NCBI RefSeq assembly: GCF_001544695.2
Contig: NZ_FCOM02000029.1
Location: 1 to 64,000 of the forward strand
DNA length: 64,000 nucleotides
DNA from: Caballeronia arvi
GTDB taxonomy: Bacteria > Pseudomonadota > Gammaproteobacteria > Burkholderiales > Burkholderiaceae
Direction: 5' to 3'
This document shows positions 38,792-46,947 of the stretch, piece after piece (position 1 is the first letter of the stretch; the number at the start of each line of letters is the position of its first letter). A program made the translations under genes and the position numbers. Below the pieces are notes generated by a model. That model was not told where the DNA came from and searched no databases. It was given only the letters and a program-made list of their open reading frames with translations.

Positions 38792-39151
38792 TCATTCGAT
38801 ATCCGTGGCTTCTGTTTGCGGCTCGGCGACGTGCTCGAGCAATTCGCCGAGCATCGCGCTGATGTGGCGGTCGGCGGCGACATAGAACACCTGCTTTCCC
38901 TGGCGCTCCGCGCGCACGATCCGCGCCGCGCGCAGCAGACGCAGATGATGGCTCACCAGCGACGCCGACAGCCCGAGCAATTCCGCGATCGCTCCGACCG
39001 CGCGCTTCTGTTCGAGGCACGCGAGCACAATGCGCAGGCGCGTGGGATCGCCGAGCAGACGAAACAGGTCGGCGAGCGGCACCACGCGGTCGTCGGACGT
39101 ACTCGCGCCGACGGAAGACACTGGATCGGATGACACGATTGTGACAAACAT
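38792..39151 (-). CDS. ArsR/SmtB-family metalloregulator (CzrA-like)
   Basis: 119 residues from the first ATG. The winged HTH has ASLVSHHLRLLRAARIV as recognition helix. The C-terminal helix carries Asp94, His96, His107 and Glu110, the exact DxH-x10-HxxE spacing of the alpha5 zinc/cobalt site of SmtB/CzrA. It should repress itself and the CDF gene until zinc binds. The ATG at 39151 lies inside its own operator and probably upstream of the transcription start, so a GTG at 39136 or 39121 may be the real start. Confidence 0.9.
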   Translation of the reverse strand: MFVTIVSSDPVSSVGASTSDDRVVPLADLFRLLGDPTRLRIVLACLEQKRAVGAIAELLGLSASLVSHHLRLLRAARIVRAERQGKQVFYVAADRHISAMLGELLEHVAEPQTEATDIE

Positions 39152-39172
39152 ATGAATAGGTGTTCATATGTT
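39147..39172. promoter_or_regulatory. 12-2-12 metalloregulator operator
   Basis: AACATATGAATA-GG-TGTTCATATGTT: the arms match at 11 of 12 positions and closely follow the SmtB/CzrA operator form TATGAACA-n2-TGTTCATA. On the minus strand it also spans a promoter, with TTAACA as -35 and TATGTT as -10, 16 bases apart, so bound repressor would block RNA polymerase. Confidence 0.88.
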
Positions 39173-39273
39173 AAGTGCCTTCGCCGCAACATGTCAACCG
39201 CGCTTCTGAGGGACCAGCCGGCCGATGTGGGAAAATGCGGGGTTTGCTTTTCCGGGTCAGAAGTTTTTCCGTC

Positions 39274-41133
39274 ATGGACACCGTATTCGCCCGCGGTTTC
39301 GCGGCCCATCGTGACGGCCGCCTGACCGACGCGGAGCGCGACTATCAGGCCGCGCTCGCCGCCGAACCCCACCACGTCGACGCACTGCATTACCTCGGCG
39401 TGCTGCGCCATCAACAGGGCCAGCACGCGGAGGCGGCCGAGCTCGTGCGCCGCGCCGTCGACCTGCGCCCGACCGATGCCGGCCTGCAGCTGAATCTCGG
39501 TAACGCGCTGAAGGCACTCGGCCGTCTCGACGACGCCATCGAGCGCTTTCGCAACGCGCTGACGCTCGCGCCGGGCTTCCCGATCGCGCAGTACAACCTC
39601 GGCAACGCGTACACGGCGGCTGGCCGTCACGAGGACGCCGCCGATGCGTTCGAGAAAACGCTGCGCCTGCAGCCCGACGATCCGGCCGCGTGGAACAATT
39701 TCGGCAATGCGCTCTCGGCGCTGCGCCGCTTCAAGGACGCGGCGCACGCTTTCAGGCGCACGCTCGCGCTGCGCCCGCGCCATGCCGGCGCGCACAACAA
39801 CCTCGGCATGGCGCTGAACGCGCTCGGCGACACGCTCGGCGCGATCGCGCATTTTCGCGCCGCGCTCGACGTCGAGCCGAACTACGCCGCCGCGCATTTC
39901 AATCTCGGCAATCTGCTCGATGCCAACGGCCATCCGGACGACGCGCTGCCCGTACTGCGCAAGGCCGTGGCGCTGCAGCCGCATTTCGCGCCGGGGTATT
40001 TCGGGCTCGGGCATGCGCTCGCCAAGCTCGGCCGTCACGACGAAGCCGTGCCGCACTTCGAGCGCGCCGTCGGGCTCGATCCGAAATACGGCGTCGCGTG
40101 GCTCTGTCTCGGCAACACGCATCTCGCGCTCGGCGCGCATCGCGCGGCGCTGCGCGCGTTCGATCAGGCATTGCGCATCGATCCCGCGATGCCCGCCGCG
40201 CATCTGAACCGCGCCCTCGCGCTGCTGACCATCGGCGACTACGCCCGCGGTCTTTCAGCCTACGAATGGCGTCTTCAGACACCGGGCAGCGAACCCGCGC
40301 CACGCCTGCCGCGCTGGAACGGCGAGCCGATGCCGGGCCGCACCCTGCTCGTACGCGCCGAGCAGGGTTTCGGCGATACCCTGCAGTTCGCGCGCTTCGT
40401 GCCGTTCGCGGCGAAGCTCGTCGGCAAGCTGGTTCTGGAAGTGCAACCCGCGCTCGTACCGCTGCTCGCGCCTGCCGCCCATGCCGCGCGCGTCGAATTG
40501 AAAAGCAAGTCGGATGGCATCCCCACGCCCGCCGACGCCTTTTGCCCGCTGCTCAGCCTGCCGCTCGCACTCGGCATGACCTCGCCCGATGCGATTCCGG
40601 CGCGCGCGCCCTATCTCGTCGTGCCCGCCGACTACCGCAGAAAATGGCGCGGCTCGATCGGCGGCCAGGCGCGGCGCAAGATCGGCCTGACGTGGTCGGG
40701 AAGGATGCAGCCGGGCGAAACGCGCTCCGTGGAAGTCACCGAGCTGGGGTCGCTCTTCGCCCTCGAAGGCATCGACTGGGTCGTGCTCCAGCCGTTCGTC
40801 ACCGACCGCGAGCGCGACGTGCTGCGCGCGCATCCGAACGCGAAGTCGATCCATCTGCTCGAAGGACGCCTCGAGAATTTCGCGGACACGGGCGCGATCG
40901 TCGACCGGCTCGACGCGGTCGTGTCCGTCGATACGTCCGTCGCGCATCTCGCGGGCGCCCTCGGCAAACCGGCCTGGGTGATGCTGCCGTTCGCCGCCGA
41001 CTGGCGCTGGGGCGTCGATGCGGACAGCACCGTGTGGTATCCGCGCGCGACGCTCGTACGTCAGCGCGCGCCGGGGCAGTGGCGCGAAGTCATCGACGAA
41101 ACGGCGGCGGCGCTGGCTTCGGTTGCGGCATAA
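39274..41133 (+). CDS. TPR protein with glycosyltransferase-like C-terminal domain
   Basis: 619 residues from the ATG at 39274. About eleven 34-residue TPR units run over residues 1-370 (for example YNLGNAYTAAGRHEDAADAFEKTL), followed by a ~240-residue region with ADQGFGDTLQFARFV-like and DTSVAHLAGALGKPAWVML motifs, as in GT9/GT41-type TPR proteins. Such proteins are widespread near polysaccharide or flagellar loci, but the acceptor here is unknown. No signal peptide. Confidence 0.82.
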   Translation: MDTVFARGFAAHRDGRLTDAERDYQAALAAEPHHVDALHYLGVLRHQQGQHAEAAELVRRAVDLRPTDAGLQLNLGNALKALGRLDDAIERFRNALTLAPGFPIAQYNLGNAYTAAGRHEDAADAFEKTLRLQPDDPAAWNNFGNALSALRRFKDAAHAFRRTLALRPRHAGAHNNLGMALNALGDTLGAIAHFRAALDVEPNYAAAHFNLGNLLDANGHPDDALPVLRKAVALQPHFAPGYFGLGHALAKLGRHDEAVPHFERAVGLDPKYGVAWLCLGNTHLALGAHRAALRAFDQALRIDPAMPAAHLNRALALLTIGDYARGLSAYEWRLQTPGSEPAPRLPRWNGEPMPGRTLLVRAEQGFGDTLQFARFVPFAAKLVGKLVLEVQPALVPLLAPAAHAARVELKSKSDGIPTPADAFCPLLSLPLALGMTSPDAIPARAPYLVVPADYRRKWRGSIGGQARRKIGLTWSGRMQPGETRSVEVTELGSLFALEGIDWVVLQPFVTDRERDVLRAHPNAKSIHLLEGRLENFADTGAIVDRLDAVVSVDTSVAHLAGALGKPAWVMLPFAADWRWGVDADSTVWYPRATLVRQRAPGQWREVIDETAAALASVAA

Positions 41134-41165
41134 AAAAATCCCTCGTCGGTGCGAGGGATTTTTTT
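41132..41165. terminator. Bidirectional Rho-independent terminator
   Basis: Perfect A7-TCCCTCG / CGAGGGA-T7 palindrome with a 6-base loop, between the convergent TPR gene and the MHS symporter gene. Confidence 0.95.
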
Positions 41166-41181
41166 CGGGCGCCGATGCGCT

Positions 41182-42477
41182 TCAGGCCGTCTTGTACTGA
41201 TTGCGCGCCTCCGGCGAGCGATACAGGACGAGGGTCGCGATCAGGCCGCAGATCGCCGCCAGCCCCATCCACAAACCGGGCGCGGCCTTGTTGCCGGTCG
41301 CGTGGATCAGATACGTGGAGATCGCGGGCGTGAAACCGCCGATCGTCGTCGCGAGACTGTAGGCCATCGAGAACCCGGTCGTGCGCACGTCGGCCGGCAT
41401 GACTTCGGTCAGCGCCACAACCATCGCGCCGTTATAGCTGCCGTACAGGAACGAGAGCCACAGCTCGCACATCAGCAGACGCAGGAACGAAGGGTCCGCG
41501 ACGAGCCACTGCACCACCGGATACGAAGTGAGAATGGTGAGAATCGTGAACACGAGCAGCACCGGGCGGCGCCCGACGCGATCGGATACCGCGCCCATCA
41601 GCGGCAGCCAGACGAGGTTCGAAAGGCCCACGCAGACGGTAACGACGAGCGCGTCGATCGACGAGAGCTTCAGCACTTCCTTGCCGAAGGTCGGCGTGTA
41701 TGCGGTGATCATGTAGAACGACACGGTCGTCATGATCACCATGCCCATGCCTGCGAGCACGACGCCCCAGCTCTGCGCGATCGAGCGCGCGATCTCGCCC
41801 ATGCTCGGCCGATGCTTCTTCGCGAGAAACTCGTCGGTCTCACGCAGCGACCGGCGGATGATGAAGAGGAACGGCACGATCAGACAGCCGATCAGGAACG
41901 GCACGCGCCAGCCCCAGGCGGTCATTTGATCGGGCGGCAGCATGCGGTTCATGATGACGCCGATCAACGCCGCGAAAACCACGGCGACTTGCTGGCTGCC
42001 GGACTGCCAGGAACAATAAAAGCCCTTGTTGCCCTTAGTCGCGATCTCGGACAGATACACCGATACGCCGCCCAGCTCCACGCCGGCCGAGAAGCCTTGC
42101 AGCAGGCGCCCGCCCAATACGATGACCGGTGCGAGCACGCCGATGGTCGCATAGCCCGGCACGAGCGCGACGCACGCCGTGCCGACGGCCATCAGGGCGA
42201 GCGTAAGGATGAGGCCCTTGCGCCGCCCATGGTGGTCTATATATGCGCCGAGCACGATCGCGCCGACCGGCCGCATCAGGAAGCCCGCGCCGAACACGGA
42301 CAGCGCGAGCATCAGCGAGGCGAACTCGTTGCCGCTCGGAAAATAGGTCTTGGCGATCGCCGAAGCGTAATAGCCGTAGACCATGAAGTCGTACATTTCA
42401 AGGAAGTTTCCACTGACGACGCGAAAGACCGTCTTGAACTTGGATTCGTTGGCAGGTGCTACGTGGCTTGTGGACAT
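41182..42477 (-). CDS. MFS transporter, metabolite:H+ symporter (MHS) family, citrate-type
   Basis: 431 residues from the ATG at 42477, with 12 predicted membrane segments. It opens with GNFLEMYDFMVYGYYASAIA and carries MRPVGAIVLGAYIDHHGRRKG and LGGRLLQGFSAGVELGGVSVYLSEIA, the MHS signatures. Closest in character to citrate or tricarballylate symporters (CitA/TcuC). The substrate is inference. Confidence 0.87.
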   Translation of the reverse strand: MSTSHVAPANESKFKTVFRVVSGNFLEMYDFMVYGYYASAIAKTYFPSGNEFASLMLALSVFGAGFLMRPVGAIVLGAYIDHHGRRKGLILTLALMAVGTACVALVPGYATIGVLAPVIVLGGRLLQGFSAGVELGGVSVYLSEIATKGNKGFYCSWQSGSQQVAVVFAALIGVIMNRMLPPDQMTAWGWRVPFLIGCLIVPFLFIIRRSLRETDEFLAKKHRPSMGEIARSIAQSWGVVLAGMGMVIMTTVSFYMITAYTPTFGKEVLKLSSIDALVVTVCVGLSNLVWLPLMGAVSDRVGRRPVLLVFTILTILTSYPVVQWLVADPSFLRLLMCELWLSFLYGSYNGAMVVALTEVMPADVRTTGFSMAYSLATTIGGFTPAISTYLIHATGNKAAPGLWMGLAAICGLIATLVLYRSPEARNQYKTA

Positions 42478-42595
42478 GACTTTCTCGAAAAGCGGTGGGC
42501 GCACTTCGGCTTTGCATGGGAGCGCAAACCGTACGCGGCCGCGACGACGATCGGCCGCAACGAACGAGGCTGAATGTTTCTTTTTTCAATATGCG

Positions 42596-43242
42596 ATGCC
42601 GTCGATTTTAACGCCTTCCCGTCCGCGTCCGCACGCATCTTCGTTTAATTTCGCCCAATTCACTATTAAAATACGCTTACATAGGCCCAACTCTAAGCTG
42701 ACATCTGAACAGAAACTCGACGGCGCGAAAGTCTCGCTGCGCATCGCTACCCTGGCCGACACCGCGCTCATCGCATCGATGCACGCGCGGAGTTGGGCGA
42801 CGGCGTATCGCGGGATTCTGCCGGACGGCTATCTCGACGAACTACCAAGTGAGCGCGCCGCGCATTGGGACGCGCGCATGAAGGAAATCGCCGGCGGCGC
42901 GGGGTGCGTGTTCATCGCGGAACACGAGGGCGAGCCGGTCGGCTTCATGTGTCTGGTCGAGCCGGACGAGACGGGCAGCGTGCTCGTCGATAATCTGCAT
43001 GCGCTGCCGGGCCATCGCGTCTCGGCACGGGCACCGCGATGCTCGACGAAGCGGCGCGCTGGGCCCGCTCGCGAGGGGCGCGGCGGTTGCATCTTTCCGT
43101 GCTCGAGCAGAACACGGCGGCGATCGGCTTCTACGAATCGCGCGGCTGGCAGTGTGCCGCACGTGAGTCGGACCATATGGCGGGCATCGATCTGTTTTCG
43201 TTGCGCTATACCCTCCCACTCGATCAACCACAAAAGCGGTGA
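42596..43242 (+). pseudogene. GNAT N-acetyltransferase, frameshifted
   Basis: A GNAT domain is split between two frames. The first (to about 43018) reads RIATLADTALIASMHARSWA and VDNLHALPGHR; the second (from about 43021 to 43242) continues GTAMLDEAARWARSRGARRLHLSVLEQNTAAIGFYESRGW. One missing G near 43019 (GCGT where GCGGT would restore GLGTGTAML) joins them. The start is uncertain: 42596 is the first ATG in frame. It is either a recent pseudogene or a sequencing error; codon use is otherwise normal. Confidence 0.75.
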
Positions 43243-43434
43243 ATCGGTCAATAAGCATTCCTGTCAAAAATCAACAATCAGATTCCTCTGGTCGTCGGGC
43301 TCGTGACCGTTTCGTATGATCGCGGGTCGAAATTTCAGCCGTCTCGCGCCGAACCTCGGTGCTATCTGTTGCGCCACGAAGGCCCGGGCGGGCTGTCCCG
43401 TTGTCCGTTCCGGACGCATGCATGTGGAACCCTC

Positions 43435-44457
43435 ATGACCGAAGACTTGATCGAAGTGGAAGGCAATCTGCGCGTGCCCACGCTGCACGCGCTGACGGAC
43501 TCGCCCTTGAACTACGGTCGCGAGTGGTCGCCCGCGTTCTCGCGCCCTGTTCAGTCCCGGTCTGAATTCGCGCTCTTCGCCGCGCAATTCAGGACCGCCT
43601 ACGTACCAGCGTTAAGTCTGTCCGATACGAATTCGCCCTACCGTGCCGCAAGCCTCTGGGGTGTCTTCGCCAAGGAGCACATTCCCCGCGCGATGCTGCG
43701 TCTGATGGAAGGCAAGTCCCCATCGGACGAGGCAGGCATCGATCGCGCCGCTTTCGTCCATCTGAACGTAAGCGCGCCAGCGGCGCCGGGCGCGGCGAAG
43801 CATTACTTCAGCAAGCCTGTCGCGGCGCTCACCGCTGTGGCGTGTGCAGCGCTCATCGCATGGCTGTTCTTCGAATACGATCGTGACGCGCCGGGCAAGT
43901 CGCGGGCGGCCCCGGCGATGGAAGTCGGAACGCAAAGCCGCGAGCCTGATGCCAAGGCGCAACCGGACCGCCCGGTGTCGCCGGCGGCGGCGAGCATCGC
44001 TGCGGTTGAGACGGGCGTTGCGGATCGACCAGCGAAGGACAGTCAGACATCTCAGGCGGCGACACCGTCAGAATCAGCCATCGCGATCGCGAATGCCAAT
44101 GTGATCGCGAGCGAGAACGTCCCGGCCGCAACGAGGCGCGAGGCGTCGGGCGTGCATCTCATCCCCGAAACGACTGCCCGCAGGCCTAACGGCCGCGTAA
44201 GAACCGTGCTCGCTCCGCGCACCCCGCAAACCGCCGCAGTTCGCACACCCGCGACCGACAAGCACGTCGCGAAACGTGACACCACGGCGCATGCACGCGC
44301 ACCATCGGCCCGGGCTCATGCAGACCGTGCATCGAAAGTTTCGGATCCAATGAACGCCGAGGCGCTTTACGCGATCCTCCAGCATTCGCCAACACTCGAT
44401 AGCAACGCAGGCGGCGCATCCAGCCGCGGCGGCGCGCAAACCCAGAACGCACGCTGA
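43435..44457 (+). CDS. Single-pass membrane protein of unknown function
   Basis: 340 residues from the ATG at 43435. A polar N-terminal half (1-125) is followed by one membrane helix (about 128-147: VAALTAVACAALIAWLFFEY) and a long Ala/Thr/Arg-rich, low-complexity tail with no domain I recognise. The layout, N-in with a disordered periplasmic tail, is like secretion- or division-associated anchors, but nothing else supports that. It precedes the DUF2968 gene by 74 bases in the same direction. Confidence 0.65.
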   Translation: MTEDLIEVEGNLRVPTLHALTDSPLNYGREWSPAFSRPVQSRSEFALFAAQFRTAYVPALSLSDTNSPYRAASLWGVFAKEHIPRAMLRLMEGKSPSDEAGIDRAAFVHLNVSAPAAPGAAKHYFSKPVAALTAVACAALIAWLFFEYDRDAPGKSRAAPAMEVGTQSREPDAKAQPDRPVSPAAASIAAVETGVADRPAKDSQTSQAATPSESAIAIANANVIASENVPAATRREASGVHLIPETTARRPNGRVRTVLAPRTPQTAAVRTPATDKHVAKRDTTAHARAPSARAHADRASKVSDPMNAEALYAILQHSPTLDSNAGGASSRGGAQTQNAR

Positions 44458-44531
44458 AGGACGAACCGCGCCCGATGCATCCGCGAGCACACTCAGCCCG
44501 CCCAATCAACCATTCCGGCCAAGACGCCAAT

Positions 44532-45251
44532 ATGATGCAACACCGATATATCCGTTACGCGACGCTCACGCTCGCCTTGTCCCTCTGCGCCATCCTCGCG
44601 CCGTTCTCGACGACATTCGCCGCCCCCGTGAAGGCGGACGCGGCACAGACGCCGGCAGCAAGCGCACCCGCACAGGCGGCCCCCGAGGACCTGTCCGACC
44701 TGAACGCCGATTCGAACGCGCCACGCGTCGACGGCAACATCGCCGAATTGCAGAATCTCGTGCAGGCAGGCAGCCTCACGGAACTGCGCGCGACACGCAA
44801 CGGCAGCTACGGCGCGAAGCTCTTCTTCCTCGCGCAGGAGATGCTGTACTACGTCGCGCTGTCGCAGGATGCGCGCTGGTGGCGCGTCGTGAAGACGCAG
44901 GACGCGGCGCGCGCGGAATCGATCTACGCGCAGTTCTCGCGCAAGAGCTACGAACTGGCCGATGGCGAAATCCGCCGCATGCAATTGCAGGCACAGAAGG
45001 CGCTGCTCGATCGCGTGATCGCGAAGTCGGCGGATCGTGCGAACCGTCTCTCCGCCGATCTCGCGCTTTCACAGCAGCAGGATTCACAGGTCACGCAGCG
45101 TCAGCAGCAGTTGCAGGCCGAGTCGGCGGTCCTGCAGACGGACAAGCTCGAAGCGGAACGCAAGCTGCGCGCGCTGCAATTGCAGGTCGAACAGCTCCAG
45201 AAGCAATCGGAAGCCGGACTCGCGCCGGTGAGCACGGCGCCATCGCGTTGA
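44532..45251 (+). CDS. Exported DUF2968 protein
   Basis: 239 residues from the second of two possible starts (MMQHRYIRYATLTL). A signal peptide (to about 33, STTFAA) and an Ala/Pro linker lead to a DUF2968 domain and a long C-terminal coiled coil rich in Gln/Leu (about 150-230). DUF2968 proteins are known mainly from Burkholderiaceae and have no assigned function. Confidence 0.83.
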   Translation: MMQHRYIRYATLTLALSLCAILAPFSTTFAAPVKADAAQTPAASAPAQAAPEDLSDLNADSNAPRVDGNIAELQNLVQAGSLTELRATRNGSYGAKLFFLAQEMLYYVALSQDARWWRVVKTQDAARAESIYAQFSRKSYELADGEIRRMQLQAQKALLDRVIAKSADRANRLSADLALSQQQDSQVTQRQQQLQAESAVLQTDKLEAERKLRALQLQVEQLQKQSEAGLAPVSTAPSR

Positions 45252-45278
45252 TGCCGGCAATACGCGCCTGAAAGCGAA

Positions 45279-45316
45279 GAAGGCCCGCTCGAATCGAGCG
45301 GGCCTTCTCGTTTTTG
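45279..45316 (+). terminator. Rho-independent terminator after the DUF2968 gene
   Basis: Perfect 14-bp arms GAAGGCCCGCTCGA/TCGAGCGGGCCTTC around a single A, followed by TCGTTTTT, 28 bases past the stop. Confidence 0.85.
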
Positions 45317-45338
45317 CGTCGTACCGCTATGGGCTTCG

Positions 45339-46796
45339 TCAGAAGCGCGTCTCGCGCGCGACGCGCAGGAACGTATCGAGCAGCGGCGTGCAATCGAGCA
45401 ACTCGGCGCCGCCCGCGCGATGGAACTCCGGGTGCCACTGCACGCCGACGACGAACGGCGACTTGCGATACCGCACCGCCTCGATGATCCCGTCCGACGC
45501 CGACACCGCCTCGATGTTCAGATCGCGGCCGAGCGTCTTCACCGCCTGATGGTGAATCGAGTTGACGATCGCGTCGCGCTGATTCGGGAACATGTTGACG
45601 AGCGTGGAGCCCTCGGGGAAGCGGATCGAATGGCGATGCTGGTCGTAATGCTCGTTGACGTGAACGCCGGCCGTCGGCACGTCGGTGGCGATATCGCCGT
45701 AGAGCGTGCCGCCGAATGCGACGTTGATCAGCTGACAGCCCCGGCACACGCCGAGCACCGGCTTGCCCGACTCGACGAACTCGTGCAGCAGCTCCAGCTC
45801 GTACATGTCGCGCACGCGGTCGCCGGGCCATTCGGGCCGCGTCGTGCGCTCCTCGTAGGACTGCGGAGAAACGTCGGCGCCGCCTTGAAGCAGGAGGCCG
45901 TCGAGATGCTTCGCGTAGTCGCGCAGGCGGATATTGCTCGGATGCAGCATCCCCTGCTGCCCGACCGTCGGAATCATGAAGACGAGCACGTCGCGCGACA
46001 TGACCCAGTGCGCGATCGATTCCTCGAGATATTGCAGCGTTTTGCCGCGGAGCCCTTTCGCGCCCGGCTCCGGATGAAAGATGCGCGCCGACACGCCGAT
46101 GCGTAACGTACGCTGCGTGATGCGCTGCCCCGCGCGGTCGAAAATCTGACGCGCGCGCGCCGCGACGATGCGGCCGAACACGGACCACGCCGAATCCGAC
46201 TGCTTGAGATAGGCAGGTGGCGCAGGAGCCGCGGCCTGCTCGGGCGGCGGCAAGGGCGGCGGATTGAGCGTGCCGAAGTCCGGCGCGTCGCTGATGCTGG
46301 GCGGCAGGCCAACAGCGGGCGACGGCGCGGCGCGTCCGGTCGGCGAGTCTGACGAGGCGGATTGCGCGTTGGCCGTGCTCGCGGCTTCCGCTTCGGTCGC
46401 GGCTTCGAGGTTCTCGGCGAGGCTTGCCCTGGGTTTCGTCGATGCATGCTGCTTCGCACGCACCGCGGCTTCCTGCGCGGCGGTTGCGCTCGCCGCCGAC
46501 GCGCGCGCGTCGCGGGCCTCTTGCCTTGCGGCGTCGCGCCGGACCTGCGCTGCATCGACCGGTTCGACGTTCGATGCGCTCGAAGGCGCGTCCGTCGACG
46601 CCCGTTCGGTCGCGCTTGCGTCGGGGCCGGGGGCCGCAGCCGCCGCGGCCGCTTCGGGCGGCGCCGTGGGATTCGCGCCGCCTGGCGCATCGTGCGTGGA
46701 TGTCTCGTTTCGCGAATAACCCGCGGCTGAGGAATCGGCGCCGCTTCGGCGTGCGTCGGTGCTGCTTGCGTCGTTGGACGTTTTGTTATCGCTCAT
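45339..46796 (-). CDS. Gamma-glutamyl-GABA hydrolase-like class I amidotransferase with long disordered N-terminus
   Basis: 485 residues. About 200 N-terminal residues are Ala/Ser/Thr/Glu-rich with no fold I recognise. The C-terminal 280 form a peptidase C26 / PuuD-like domain: nucleophile Cys in LGVCRGCQLINV and the His-x-Glu of WHPEF. PuuD releases GABA from gamma-glutamyl-GABA in putrescine breakdown. No other puu gene is nearby, so the substrate is open. An earlier ATG (46835) is possible. Confidence 0.8.
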   Translation of the reverse strand: MSDNKTSNDASSTDARRSGADSSAAGYSRNETSTHDAPGGANPTAPPEAAAAAAAPGPDASATERASTDAPSSASNVEPVDAAQVRRDAARQEARDARASAASATAAQEAAVRAKQHASTKPRASLAENLEAATEAEAASTANAQSASSDSPTGRAAPSPAVGLPPSISDAPDFGTLNPPPLPPPEQAAAPAPPAYLKQSDSAWSVFGRIVAARARQIFDRAGQRITQRTLRIGVSARIFHPEPGAKGLRGKTLQYLEESIAHWVMSRDVLVFMIPTVGQQGMLHPSNIRLRDYAKHLDGLLLQGGADVSPQSYEERTTRPEWPGDRVRDMYELELLHEFVESGKPVLGVCRGCQLINVAFGGTLYGDIATDVPTAGVHVNEHYDQHRHSIRFPEGSTLVNMFPNQRDAIVNSIHHQAVKTLGRDLNIEAVSASDGIIEAVRYRKSPFVVGVQWHPEFHRAGGAELLDCTPLLDTFLRVARETRF

Positions 46797-46947
46797 TCCG
46801 GATTCAGGCGCTCGCGCGCCGTAAGGAGAATGCACAAGCCCTAATTATCCGCCTGTCGACTAGACGGGGCAAACCAGCACACATTTGGTCACATTATCGC
46901 GAGAAGCGGCCATGCGTCGCTGTCAGGGCTATCCCGCGATGAAGCCG

